From: Saccharum officinarum
Taxonomy: Eukaryota; Streptophyta; Magnoliopsida; Poales; Poaceae
Direction: 5' to 3'
DNA: 64,000 bases
NCBI GenBank assembly: GCA_020631735.1
Contig: CM036201.1
Span: 74,290,353 to 74,354,352, forward strand
Positions 54,122 through 64,000 of the stretch are shown one piece after another. The notes under the pieces are model-generated. The model did not search any database. It was not told where the DNA came from and saw only the letters and a program-made list of their open reading frames with translations. The position numbers and the translations under genes were made by a program. Position 1 is the stretch's first letter. Every line of letters begins with the position of its first letter.

Positions 54122-55157
54122 CACTAAGATACATGTTGGTGGTTTTGTTGTGGATTGTGATGATCCAAATTTAGAGCTTTTATATAAACTCTCAAGAGCC
54201 TTGAAAAGGAAAATGGAAAGAGTAAGTAAATTGGAAAATGATAACTCTTTTCTAAAGACCACATGTGAACAACAAAAGCATCTACTTTATGTTACTACTT
54301 GTTCACATGAGGAGCTAAAATTAACTCATGAGAAACTAAGTGTTGCTCATGATAACTTGGTACAAGAACATGCTTTACTCACTAAGAAGCTTTCTAATGA
54401 AGAAACCAAATCTAGTGAGAGCTCATCATTTGGGTCAAATGATCAATCACATATTACTAACCCTTGTGATGTAGGCAAGAAGCATGTATCCACCTCTTGT
54501 GATGATTTATTATATATGCCATGTTCTTCACAATTAGATGCTTGTTCTACTTCTATGTCTTGTGAGACTAACCTTTTGAAGAAGAACAATGAGCTCAAAA
54601 GTAAAGTGAAGAATTTGAGCAACAAGTTGGAGAGGTGCTACAACTCTAAAATCGCCATTGAGCATATCATGACCAATCAAAGAAGATATGGTGATAAGAG
54701 TGGTATTGGCTACAACAAGAGCAAGGGCAAGATTAAGAAGAAGCAAGATGCAAAGAAGCTATCCCAACTCATGTGCTACCAATGCCATGAAGTGGGACAT
54801 ATTGCCAAGTGTTGCCCTATCAAGAAGTCTCAAGTTGAGCCAAAAGCAAAGCCCCAAGATCAAGTCAAGATCAACCATAAAGATGATGATGACTTGATAA
54901 AGAAGAAGAAAACAAGAAGGGGTGGTAGAGCAAGGCATCCAATGCAAATCCAAGATGCCAAGATGATGAGCAAGAATCAAATCGAGAAGAAAGTACATGC
55001 TCACATCAAGTGCTTCAAATGTGGAGATATGGGACACTTTGCCTCGGGGTGTCCTACCAAGCTTGAGAAGAAGGCTCAAGCAACTCGTAAGAAGCAAGGC
55101 AATGAGAAGCAACATATGAGCAAGGAAGAAAAGGCTCAATCTAAGAGAAGTTGCTAG
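54122..55157 (+). pseudogene. gag: Relic gag, C-terminal part (after the LINE)
   Basis: In frame with the N-terminal part, it starts right after the LINE's A run. It encodes 'DCDDPNLELLYKLSRALKRK', a long coiled coil with Lys/Glu heptads (to about 54650), then two CCHC zinc knuckles ('CYQCHEVGHIAKCC', about 54772-54815, and 'CFKCGDMGHFASGC', about 55009-55052) in a Lys-rich context. It ends at a TAG created where the deletion joins gag to the 3' LTR remnant (about 55153), so the natural end of gag and all of pol are lost. Confidence 0.85.
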
Positions 55158-55257
55158 ACCGATAAGTTTAATTCCGCATTTGTTTTGGTTAGCCTACGCG
55201 TTTAAGTTTTAAAAAGGACTATTCACCCCCCCTCTAGTCCGCCATCTCGACCCTTCA
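55153..55257 (+). repeat. Last 105 bp of the relic 3' LTR
   Basis: It matches 46539-46643 with one difference (a for g in 'ttttaaaaaggac'). Its left edge, GCTAG, is common to both LTR and gag sides, a microhomology at the deletion point. TCTTG follows at 55258. Confidence 0.88.
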
Positions 55258-55262
55258 TCTTG
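55258..55262. repeat. Target site duplication TCTTG, right copy
   Basis: Matches 44221-44225. Confidence 0.85.
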
Positions 55263-55795
55263 GACATGCTCTAAGCCCTCTCTTCTTCCTCCAAGTTTGT
55301 AGTTACTAAAACTTAGAATATGATAAATATAGAAAATAAGAAAGTTGGTAAAATTTAGGTGTTTGAATTTTAGCTTCCTTTCAGATGATAGTTGTTGCAT
55401 ATATTTTATATTAAAGTTTTTGAACTTATCAGCCATGATACCGTGTTTTTCTCTCACAACAAAACATCATCGGCCGGCTTATTAGCCACAAAAAACATCA
55501 ATCGAGCAGCTTTAGTTCGTTGCTATTTCTGTAGGCATAATCTGCAACTGTTGAATCCGGGAATAAAAAACCTAATAGACAAAACTACAAACCTGACAAA
55601 ATATAATATATGTTGGCATAAAGAAAATTAACAATTCATAATTTTTTAATAGTTAGATAAGGATAAAAGGTTAATATATTATAACACAAAGACAATTATC
55701 AAATTATAAACAAAACACAAGAGAACAAATACAACGTGCCTGTGCCTAGCACGCCGCCTGAAGTAACTCAATTTTTCAGACACCTGACGTTTAGG
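55263..55795. other. AT-rich remainder of the insert host; MITE-like fragment
   Basis: A fragment near 55427-55505 ('cttatcagccatgatac', 'ttctctcacaac', 'ggcttattagcc') is related to the small inverted repeat at 1265-1392. No gene. Confidence 0.4.
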
Positions 55796-55799
55796 AAAA

Positions 55800-56990
55800 A
55801 GGGCTTAATAGTGCCTAGGTGTCGGGACAGAAGCGAGCGTCCGGACGCCCGCGCCGCGCCCACCGCTCAGCCTAGAGCCCATGCGGCCCACGCGGTGCAC
55901 TCAACCCTGCACACTAACGGACGTGTGACCGGACAGCCAGCGGAGTGCACCTCCCTAGGCTGTTAGCTGGGGCCCGCCAGCGGCCCAAACAGATCAGTAG
56001 AAAACATCAACGCTCCAACACCCCCGCCTCTGTGACGGGTCCCATGTCGGGCTCCCTCTTGTTGCCCCCACATGGACGTGCATGAGAGCATGCATGCTTG
56101 CCCTGCTCGCTCTGCTGTTACTGCTTGCCCGCGCCCTGCTGCAAGGCCGTGCCATGCTGCGCACCTACGTTTGCTCGCCCTGCTATGCCCCCCCCCGCGG
56201 CGCTCGCCCGCCCCGTGGGGACTGCCTGTGCCTCATGAAACACTTGCAACATGAAGGATTTGCTGCAACATACGTCTAAAATAGATGAAACATTTAGAAC
56301 ATATGCTTGCAACATATGCGTGTAGACACTGCAACATTCAGATAAACACTTGCAACATATGTCTGAAACAGCAGAAACATTTGAAACACACACTTGCAAC
56401 ATGCCTCTGAAACACTTGAATAAAACACCTGAAAACCTTTGCAAACATATGCAACACCTAGATAAAACATATGCAACATATGTGTGAAACATATGCAACA
56501 TCTAGATAAACACACTTGTGACATACGTCCGAAAACACAAATGAAATATTAGTAACAAACTATTGCAACATATGCAACATCCCGATATACTTTTGCAACA
56601 TCCATCTGAAACATCTGCAACATACATCTGAAATATCTGAAGCACTTGAAACATACACTTGCAATATGCGCTTCAGCAAAACCTGGCAGTCGGGCGAAGC
56701 ACTGCACAGCGGGATCCGGCTGTGCGGTCGCGGTGGAGAAGGAAGATGACAGTGGGCGGGCGGCTGCGTGGCCTCCCGTGAGCGGCGGTGCTGCCCCCGG
56801 TGATAGGGGTGCACGCGGTGCCCCCGGCGAGCGATGCCCGCGGTGGAGCCGATAACAGTAGTGGGGTGGGTGCGACCTTGCGCGGCGCGGCGGCTGTGGC
56901 TGTGCGGTCTAGGGGGAGCACGCGGCGGCGGTGCGGGTGCGATGGCGGTGGAGAGGAAGGCCGGTGGGAGGTGTGATGGAGAGGAAGGCA
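55800..56990. repeat. Second minisatellite-bearing transposon, inverted relative to 36540-37140
   Basis: The order from the left is an end with 'gtgtcgggaca...gcgtccggacgcc', a GC-rich block (55840-56240), a minisatellite of 'aaacacttgcaacatatg' type units (56225-56690), then GC-rich sequence (56690-57010). This mirrors the copy in unit A. The minisatellite units are the complement of those at 36560-36925. No transposase is present. Confidence 0.55.
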
Positions 56991-57292
56991 TGCAGGAGGC
57001 ACGGCGGAGCGCGGTCGTGTAGTGTAGTATCACCGTAAGTTTTTTTTAATCTACAGCGACTAGAGGGATACAGAGAGAGCGAATAGAAACGGATAGGATA
57101 GATAGCCTTATAGACATCGGGTCAACCAATAGGAGGAACGTCTTATTCCAAGCATTACCGTTAGGAAAAGTGAGAAAATAAGGGGATGAGCCACCCCTCC
57201 TATCGTATGTTTCATGACCCGCTCAGCCAATATGGTCGTATTGTGTGTTCCCCTTTCACAACGGATAATACTATATATATTTGGAAGTTTGG
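56991..57292. other. Right end of the composite insertion in unit B
   Basis: AT-rich, no gene. Unit B similarity to unit A resumes at 'ctacctgg' (57293). Confidence 0.4.
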
Positions 57293-58195
57293 AGTCTACC
57301 TGGATAACTTTTTCTTACTTTGTTTTTCTCACACCGGAGTAAATATTAGGCGCTCTTTATAAACTGACCGTCAAACCACCAACTTGAACATACATATACT
57401 AACAAAGACGCGTATCCAGATTGTGTGTAACTGATGAAATAACCGGCACATAAATAATTAATGATCGTTCGTGATGTGTACAAAGGAATAAACAAACCAA
57501 GGTGGTTCGGCATGGGCACGTACGTACGTGGCCCCCGTCGACGGCACGCAGTGTATAGCTAGCAGCAGGCAGCACAAGTCCAGGCGAGCCGTCGGCGCCG
57601 CGAGCGCATGCATACGGCATGGCATGGCAACGCGCGTTCCGCGTCACCCGACGCCCCTCCGCCGCTACTCTGCAGCAGCGTGCGGATAAGGAAGGAGTCG
57701 GTCACCGTGGAGCTCGTCCGAGGACAAGTTGACTTGGATTTCTTCTCTTTCGTTTTTGTTTTCACCTCCGTCGTCGACCCGTTCCTCTGGTAAGGCTGAC
57801 TAGAGTACGCCGAGAGAGGAGGCGAGACATCCTCCACTCACCACCCCAACCAAGTAACCAACCACTCACCTGTGTGTGAGTGTGACCTGTTGCCTGCTCA
57901 AGTCCTGGCTCAACGAATTCTCTTCTCAGTTGCTCCAATGCCGCCACACCAAGCTACTCGAACGGGTCCGGCAAGCGACGACGGCCAACTATCTGTGCCT
58001 GCACGAAATTGAATAATGCAGCGTGCTAGTATTTTTCAGCTGGCTTATCAGCCCAGCCGAACGGGGCCAATACTCCCTACAAAGAGTGCGTACTACTCCT
58101 ACCAATCAGTGGCGGCGGCGGTGTGCTGTGTGCACATATGCCATGCTATGCGCCTACGCCCACCGCGACTCTAGCCTGGTCTAGCTAGTACGCCC
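57293..58195. repeat. Segmental duplication unit B, second part
   Basis: Matches unit A blocks in order from 34873 to 39310, without A's MITE (34938-35240), SINE relic and minisatellite element. The longest exact block covers 'ttcacctccgtcgtcgaccc' and the next ten bases (57759 and 38620 onward). It is cut at 58196 by the Copia LTR. Confidence 0.85.
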
Positions 58196-58680
58196 TGTTG
58201 AACTGATCTCCTACCCAGGAGGCCCAACGGCTCGCTGGGACTTGGTCAAGCGCCCTGATCGGGGGCGCCCAACCGTATGTGGTTGAAGGGCCCCTGTCAC
58301 ACTGCGCGAGATATAAAGGTGGGGGCTGGCGGCTCGTAAACCAAGGTTCACCGTAGCCTACAACCCCACCGAAAAACCCTAACCCGATCTAGTGAGGGCG
58401 CAGTCAGTGACGGGAAGTCCTTCACCGTCTCTTCACCGGCGCCACGATCTCCACTGCATCAACTCCTCCATCGACCGTCGCTGCCTAGCGCAGATCTACA
58501 TCACCGAGGCAATGGCGAACACCGGCTCCAGCTCCTCCTCCGCACCAGTTCTCCCCAACACCACCGGTTTGCCCTACTACCCCTCACAGTGCCTCTAAAT
58601 CGGGAAACGTTGTTGTTCTTCGTAAATAATAGACTTGTACCGCTAGATCTACTACTACCGATCCTAATAGGAACCTAACA
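58196..58680 (+). repeat. 5' LTR of the Copia element, 485 bp
   Basis: It starts TGTTGAACTGATC where unit A similarity stops and ends GAACCTAACA directly before the primer site. A TATA box (TATAAAG) lies at 58312-58318, and pyrimidine-rich transcribed sequence follows. Confidence 0.88.
58312..58318 (+). promoter_or_regulatory. TATA box of the Copia LTR
   Basis: 'gcgagaTATAAAGgtggggg' lies about 116 bp into the LTR, in strong GC-flanked context. Confidence 0.75.
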
Positions 58681-58681
58681 A

Positions 58682-58693
58682 TGGTACCAGAGC
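58682..58693 (+). other. Primer binding site, Met-tRNA type
   Basis: TGGTACCAGAGC starts one base after the LTR. It differs from the standard TGGTATCAGAGC by one base. Confidence 0.85.
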
Positions 58694-59889
58694 CAATTAG
58701 TATGTAGATCTGGACCGGCACAAGAGATAGAAGACATAGAACAAACCGATTTTCAAATCGGGAAAAGAAACTAAAAGAAACCCTAACCCTAATATAGAAA
58801 GGGACGGCGTGCGGTGGGGAAAAATTGAATCTTTGCGATCAAAGATAGAGGGATTGGAATGACCTACCCGGGATATCCATATCACCGCCGCCTAGTCCAC
58901 CGTTGCACGGCCGCTCGTCGGCGAGTGGGTCGGACACCGCGCGACCACTGACACAGGGCACCACCGCGCGTCCACTCGACGGCGGCATGCTCAACCACTG
59001 GCGAGCATGCGCACCGGCGAGGGGGCACACGGCGGCGCCATCTTCTCCTCCGGGACCGCCATGGCTTCTTCGGCTGCGGCGCTGGTAGGGAAAGAAAGGG
59101 AGAAGGAGATGGAGAGAATGAGGTTAGGGTTTTCCCAGCTGACGGCCGCGACGGGTTTTTGTTCGCGCGATCTCACCGGCCGGCCGTCGGATTGATCTGG
59201 ACGGTCGTGATTGCGTCGCGATTTCGGGCCGCCTTTTGGCCCAGGCGGGGCGGCGCTTTCCCGGCCCAGGCCCAGGTTGCGGCCTGGGCGCGGGAAGCGG
59301 CTCGCGAGCGGCGCTGCCGTGGGCCTAATGGGCCGCAGAGCAACAGTGTTGGGTGGGCCGATTCTTTCCGCTGGGCCAGAAGCAAAGCAAAGAAAACTGT
59401 TTCTATTTCTATTTTTCCAGAAACAATTAATTGTTTTGATTTGAATAAATTTTAATTTCTGTGCAATTTTATCCAACGATATTTTGTTCAGTGAAGTATT
59501 ACAGAATGTTTCTGGAAAATAGAATTATAGAATTTTTTTTTTTTCAATTGTTTTCCGCTGCGTACTTAAAGTTTTCAGTTTCATCATTAAATTCGAACCA
59601 ACGGGAGAATTTAAATTTTGAAACATGAATATTCTTACTGTTATTACAATATTGTTATTACTTTGACCAACGTTGATTAATAGCAATATTGTGATATTTA
59701 TAATGAATTATCAGTCCTGCATTAATTCTATTTCTGCCCAACGGTGATTTGAATTAATGTGGTGAAAAATTGTACGTTTTACTTTTGACCAACGTCAGAA
59801 CTAAGGCGTGCAATTATGTTTTATATAGATATACCTTTATATAATGTTCTCATTCTTTATGGATTATGATCTCAGGCAGTTTCAACTTG
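58694..59889 (+). other. Untranslated leader of the Copia element
   Basis: About 1.2 kb: GC-rich to about 59390, then AT-rich to the gag ATG. Frames here are short and have no domain. The length is unusually long for a Copia leader, which might hide an intron or an earlier insertion; I cannot define either. Confidence 0.5.
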
Positions 59890-62800
59890 ATGGATGCCAT
59901 TGAAAGGATCCCCAAGCTGAAAGGGGATAACTACAATGAGTGGAAGAAGAAGCTTGATCTGGCTTTTGTCTTGGCCGAGGTGGAGTGGATAAAAACCACA
60001 CCATGCCCTGTTGAGCCTGAGGCACCAGTCAGGCGGGCTGATGAATCTGATGTTGATTGGAACAAGAGAGAAAGGGATTTTGCTCCCATAGAGTTGGCAT
60101 ATTCCATTGATAAGAAAAATTGGTCCAACGCCAACAAAAAGTGTTGTGCTGTCATAGAGAACACAATTGAGCCTACCATAATGGGCTCAATTGCAAAGTG
60201 TGATACTGCTACTGAGTATCTTGAAAAGATAAAGAGTCAGTTTCATGGCTCTTCAAAGACTTACGCTACACAGATAATCAAACAGATCATGACAGCACAG
60301 TACACTGGTGGTAAAAATGGCACTGGCATTAGAGAGCACATCTCAGAGATGAACCAGCTGAACAACAAGCTCAGGCCAATGAACTTGGCTCTTGAGGAAG
60401 ATTTTCTTGTACATGTTGTTTTTGCTTCCCTGCCTAAAGAGTTTGACAACTTTGTTGTCAGTTACAACATTCAACCTGAAAAGTGGAATCTTGAACGTTG
60501 CATTGCAATGTGTGTGCAAGAGGAAGACAGAATTAGGGCTGCCAGTGGTGGTTCTCTTAATTTTGTCAGAGATAACAAGAAAAAGAATGCCAATGCTAAT
60601 GTTAACTCTCCCTCGAAGTCAAAAGGTAAGGGTAGAGCTCCCATGCAACATCAGCCTAAACAGAACAAAATTGTGGTGAACAAGGATCAGTGCCTTCACT
60701 GCCACAAAGAAGGACATTACAAGAAAGATTGTCCTGAGTATTTAAAGTATGTAATGAAATGCAGAGGTGAGAACATTATTACCTTTGTTAACGAATCCTT
60801 GTATGTACAGTATTGTAAATCTACTTGGTGGATTGATTCGGGAGCAACTATTCATGTTGCCAATTCTTTACAGGGATTCCGTTCGACGAGGACTACTCAA
60901 AGAAGAGAAAGGCAAATTAAAGTTGCAAATGGAGTCCAAGCGGACGTCGAAGCTGTTGGCGATGTTTCTTTGGAGCTTGCTGATGGCTTCATTCTTTTAC
61001 TCAGAGATGTTTTATTTGTTCCTTCATTAAAGAGAAACTTGATTAGTGTTTCATGTTTGGATAATGATGGTTTCGATTGCCATTTTGGAAATGGCAAGTG
61101 TGAGATTTCATGTAATAATGAACGCATTGGTATTGCTTTTCAAAAGCAAGATCTTTATTTGCTATCACTTCGTGAAAATGTTAATTCCGTATGTGATGTG
61201 ATTGATAATGTAGCCTCGTCTATAAATGAAAATAGAAAGCGAAAGAGAACTCATGATGCTTCGTCGAAATTATGGCACTGCCGTTTAGGCCATATTTCGA
61301 GGGGGAGAATAGAGAGACTAGTTAAAAGTGAAATTCTTCCTCCATTAGAGTTCTCTGATTTAGAACAATGTATAGAGTGTATTAAAGGAAAATACACAAA
61401 GCAAATTAAAAAGGATGCTAAACGAAGCACAGGAATTCTACAGATAATTCACACAGACATCTGTGGTCCCTTTCCTGTGAAAAGTGTGGATGGTTTTGAC
61501 TCGTTCATCACATTCACAGATGATTACTCCCGTTATGGTTATATTTATCCAATTAAAGAAAGAAATGAAGCGTTGGATAAATTTAAAATATTTAAGGCTG
61601 AAGTTGAAAATCAGCATGATTTAAAGATTAAAGTGGTCCGGTCTGATCGTGGTGGGGAGTACTACGGTCGGCATACCCCGTACGGCCAAGTTCCTGGACC
61701 TTTTGCAAGGTTCCTACAGGAGAATGGCATAGTAGCCCAGTATTCTACACCGGGCGAACCTCAGCAGAATGGAGTAGCCGAAAGGCGTAATCGAACATTG
61801 ATGGATATGGTGCGTAGTATGATAAGTTACTCCACCCTACCAGTGAGTCTATGGATGGAGGCGTTAAAAACCGCCATTCATATTCTCAACAGAGTACCTA
61901 GTAAAGCGGTGCCTAAAACACCATATGAGTTGTGGACAGGAAGAGTGCCCTCGATAAAACACTTGCGTGTCTGGGGGAGCCCTGCTGAGGCAAAAGTATT
62001 TAACCCAAACATTGGGAAATTAGATCCTAAAACAGTAAGTTGCCATTTTATTGGCTATCCTGAAAAGTCAAAAGGTTATCGTTTCTACTGTCCTGACAGA
62101 TATACAAAGTTTATAGAGACGAGACACGCTGTCTTCCTAGAGGACGACATGATGAGGGGGAGCGTGGCGGCTCGGAAAATTGATCTTGAAGAGAAGCGGG
62201 TGACTGCACCCACTCCGATGATTCAGGAGCCTTATTTCGAGTTACCTGTCTTTGCCACACCGTCAGTGCCCGACACTACGGTGTCAGCACCTGTCATTGT
62301 TCCTCATGCGGCAACGATAAATGATAATGTGGAACCTGTTCTTCAGGAAACCATAGAACCCATTACCGTAGATGGGGGACAACAACAGCCCCAAGATGTA
62401 GATGTGCCAAATGAGGAGGCCCCGAGAAGGTCTCAAAGAGCTAGGAGGTCACCTATTCCTAGCTATTACGAGGTCTATGAGACCGAAGAGTTTCGTATGG
62501 AGGATGATCCCACCTCATATGAAGAAGCCATGAGTAGCGACCACTCATCCAAATGGTTGGAGGCCATGCAAGATGAAATGAAATCAATGAAGGTGAATAA
62601 AGTATGGGAACTTGAAACCATTCCTAAAGGAGCCAAAACAGTGGACTGTAAATGGGTCTACAAGATTAAATATGACTCTAGAGGGAATGTAGACAAGTTC
62701 AAAGCGCGACTTGTGGCAAAAGGCTTCACGCAAAGAGAAGGAATTGACTACAATGAGACGTTTTCTCCAGTCTCATGCAAAGATTCCTTCAGAATAATGA

Positions 62801-64000
62801 TGGCATTAGTGGCACACTACAATTTAGAGTTGCATCAGATGGATGTAAAGACGGCATTTCTCAATGGGGATTTAGAGGAAAATGTCTACATGGCACAACC
62901 GAAAGGTTTTGTCGTGGAAGGAAAAGAACGAATGGGATGCCGCCTAAAGAAATCAATTTATGGGTTAAAACAAGCTTCAAGACAATGGTATTTGAAGTTT
63001 GATCATACCATAAAAGGTTTTGGGTTTAAGGAGAATGTAGAGGATAATTGCATTTATGCAAAATTTAAGAATGGAAAATATATCTTTTTGATTTTGTATG
63101 TGGATGATATCTTACTTGCTAGTAGTGATGTCACCCTATTACAGGAAACAAAAGGGTTCTTATCCTCAAAGTTTGATATGAAAGATCTTGGTGAAGCTTC
63201 GTTTGTTCTAGGGATCGAAATTCACCGAGATAGAAACAAAGGGGTATTAGGACTGTCACAGAAATCATATATAGAAAAGATGCTAAAGAAATATAGCATG
63301 CACAAATGTAGTCCATCACCTGCTCCAATAGTCAAGGGCGATAGATATGGGGATCATCAATGCCCCAAGAACAGTTATGAGCTCAACCAAATGAAAGCGG
63401 TTCCATATGCTTCGGCTGTTGGAAGCCTACAATATGCAACAACGTGCACACGCCCTGACTTAGCTTATGTTACCGGGTTGCTTGGCAGATTTCAAAGTAA
63501 TCCAGGACAGGAACACTGGAAATTGGTAAAGAAAGTCTTACGATATTTGCAAGGTACAAAGAGCCTCATGTTAACATATAGCAAATCAGATTCTCTGGAA
63601 ATAGTTGCATACTCAGATTCTGATTATGCTGGAGAAGAAAGAAAGTCCACATCAGGATATGTGTTCACTCTTGCAGGGGGAGCTATATCGTGGAAAAGTT
63701 GCAAACAAACCGTCACTGCATCGTCCACAATGTATGCCGAGTTTGTAGCATGTTATGAGGCCTCAGGGCAGGTGAACTGGCTAAAGAAGTTCCTACCCGG
63801 TTTGAAGGTGGTCGACTCTATCCATCGACCACTAAAGTTATACTGTGATAATTATCCAGCAGTACAGTATGCTCACAACAATAGGTCAAGTGGTGCTGCC
63901 AAACACATTGACATAAAGTATTATGTTGTGAAGGATAGAGTCCGGGATCAAATGATAAGCTTAGAGCACATAAGCACTGAAAAGATGCTCGCGGATCCGC
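59890..64000 (+). CDS. Copia gag-pol polyprotein, open to the window edge (partial)
   Basis: From the ATG at 59890 the frame is open for 1,370 codons without a stop and leaves the window. Gag: N-terminal '[20 protein letters not shown]' region, then a single CCHC knuckle (C268, C271, H276, C281). Protease: D316-S317-G318. Integrase: H463, H468, C494, C497 and D523, D586, E631, with a short insertion between the last two. Reverse transcriptase: D985 ('[11 protein letters not shown]') and Y-V-D-D at 1070-1073. RNase H: D1243/D1245, E1284, D1320, and 'KHIDIKYY' near 1339. All catalytic residues are present, so the element may be competent. Gag and pol are fused in one frame, the usual Copia arrangement. 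Only the last few tens of codons are missing. The Tnt1-like polyprotein has RT/RNase H features of the general Copia type; I do not assign a lineage. Confidence 0.95.
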   Translation, partial: MDAIERIPKLKGDNYNEWKKKLDLAFVLAEVEWIKTTPCPVEPEAPVRRADESDVDWNKRERDFAPIELAYSIDKKNWSNANKKCCAVIENTIEPTIMGSIAKCDTATEYLEKIKSQFHGSSKTYATQIIKQIMTAQYTGGKNGTGIREHISEMNQLNNKLRPMNLALEEDFLVHVVFASLPKEFDNFVVSYNIQPEKWNLERCIAMCVQEEDRIRAASGGSLNFVRDNKKKNANANVNSPSKSKGKGRAPMQHQPKQNKIVVNKDQCLHCHKEGHYKKDCPEYLKYVMKCRGENIITFVNESLYVQYCKSTWWIDSGATIHVANSLQGFRSTRTTQRRERQIKVANGVQADVEAVGDVSLELADGFILLLRDVLFVPSLKRNLISVSCLDNDGFDCHFGNGKCEISCNNERIGIAFQKQDLYLLSLRENVNSVCDVIDNVASSINENRKRKRTHDASSKLWHCRLGHISRGRIERLVKSEILPPLEFSDLEQCIECIKGKYTKQIKKDAKRSTGILQIIHTDICGPFPVKSVDGFDSFITFTDDYSRYGYIYPIKERNEALDKFKIFKAEVENQHDLKIKVVRSDRGGEYYGRHTPYGQVPGPFARFLQENGIVAQYSTPGEPQQNGVAERRNRTLMDMVRSMISYSTLPVSLWMEALKTAIHILNRVPSKAVPKTPYELWTGRVPSIKHLRVWGSPAEAKVFNPNIGKLDPKTVSCHFIGYPEKSKGYRFYCPDRYTKFIETRHAVFLEDDMMRGSVAARKIDLEEKRVTAPTPMIQEPYFELPVFATPSVPDTTVSAPVIVPHAATINDNVEPVLQETIEPITVDGGQQQPQDVDVPNEEAPRRSQRARRSPIPSYYEVYETEEFRMEDDPTSYEEAMSSDHSSKWLEAMQDEMKSMKVNKVWELETIPKGAKTVDCKWVYKIKYDSRGNVDKFKARLVAKGFTQREGIDYNETFSPVSCKDSFRIMMALVAHYNLELHQMDVKTAFLNGDLEENVYMAQPKGFVVEGKERMGCRLKKSIYGLKQASRQWYLKFDHTIKGFGFKENVEDNCIYAKFKNGKYIFLILYVDDILLASSDVTLLQETKGFLSSKFDMKDLGEASFVLGIEIHRDRNKGVLGLSQKSYIEKMLKKYSMHKCSPSPAPIVKGDRYGDHQCPKNSYELNQMKAVPYASAVGSLQYATTCTRPDLAYVTGLLGRFQSNPGQEHWKLVKKVLRYLQGTKSLMLTYSKSDSLEIVAYSDSDYAGEERKSTSGYVFTLAGGAISWKSCKQTVTASSTMYAEFVACYEASGQVNWLKKFLPGLKVVDSIHRPLKLYCDNYPAVQYAHNNRSSGAAKHIDIKYYVVKDRVRDQMISLEHISTEKMLADP

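Larger units (their letters stand above)
44226..55257 (+). mobile_element. Sirevirus-like retrotransposon relic with a LINE inside
   Basis: The plus-strand element has a 2,418-bp 5' LTR, a primer site, a gag interrupted by a LINE, and only the last 105 bp of the 3' LTR. Everything from the gag 3' end through pol, the polypurine tract and the first 2.3 kb of the 3' LTR is missing. A perfect TCTTG duplication outside shows that the outer ends are original. The gag coiled coil, the LTR ends TGAAAGG...CCCTTCA and the ACCGGACGC palindromes relate it to the young Sirevirus at 14165, but the LTR sequence is a different family. Confidence 0.88.
58196..64000 (+). mobile_element. Copia retrotransposon, 5' portion, continues beyond the window
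   Basis: LTR, primer site, leader and open gag-pol are all in plus orientation. The 3' end, second LTR and right target duplication lie outside the window. It is inserted in unit B at a site whose empty form is in unit A ('ctagtacgccccctta', about 39294). Confidence 0.93.

Overview
This window is plant nuclear DNA, almost certainly from a grass (probably a panicoid such as sorghum, sugarcane or Miscanthus). The evidence is nested LTR retrotransposons with Met-tRNA primer sites, Sirevirus-type Copia elements with CACCGGACGC palindromes, many small DNA transposons (Stowaway TA insertions with CTCCCTCC ends, Tourist-like elements with TTA duplications), a tRNA-derived SINE, L1-type LINEs and a spliced plant gene remnant with GT-AG introns. 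The species cannot be fixed from sequence alone. No prokaryotic operon, CRISPR array, rRNA or functional tRNA gene is visible.

Layout. 1-12.6 kb: AT-rich intergenic DNA packed with MITEs (including a MITE in a MITE and a head-to-tail MITE pair), a hAT transposase relic, a 5'-truncated LINE with a 13-bp target duplication, and a SINE with a 10-bp duplication. 12.64-30.07 kb: a 4.1-kb element, best read as a solo LTR (TSD ACCGG), split by a very young 13.3-kb Sirevirus on the minus strand (14165-27479, TSD CCCCT). The Sirevirus has gag, pol and an 831-codon third ORF with its own promoter-like module. 30-34 kb: AT-rich DNA with more MITEs. 34.2-42.8 kb is one unit of a segmental duplication. 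It ends inside an exon of a gene for the beta subunit of cytosolic phenylalanyl-tRNA synthetase, of which only the last five (partial) exons remain. The second unit starts at 42.84 kb and is broken by a 13.7-kb composite insertion. That insertion contains a Sirevirus-like relic (44226-55257, TSD TCTTG), itself interrupted by a nearly full-length LINE (47261-54121). Unit B resumes at 57.29 kb and is cut at 58196 by another Copia element. That element's LTR, primer site and completely open gag-pol frame (59890 to the window edge) are all present.

How the parts relate. The coding capacity is almost entirely transposon protein: three Copia gag/pol systems and a LINE ORF1/ORF2 pair. The only host gene trace is the synthetase 3' end. 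The order of events can be read from the nesting: solo LTR before Sirevirus; duplication before or around the B-specific insertions; Sirevirus relic before LINE. The most interesting points are the duplication junction inside the synthetase exon (which predicts the rest of the gene just beyond the right edge), the palindrome-plus-TATA module placed before the third ORF of the young Sirevirus, and the fully open Copia polyprotein at the right end.
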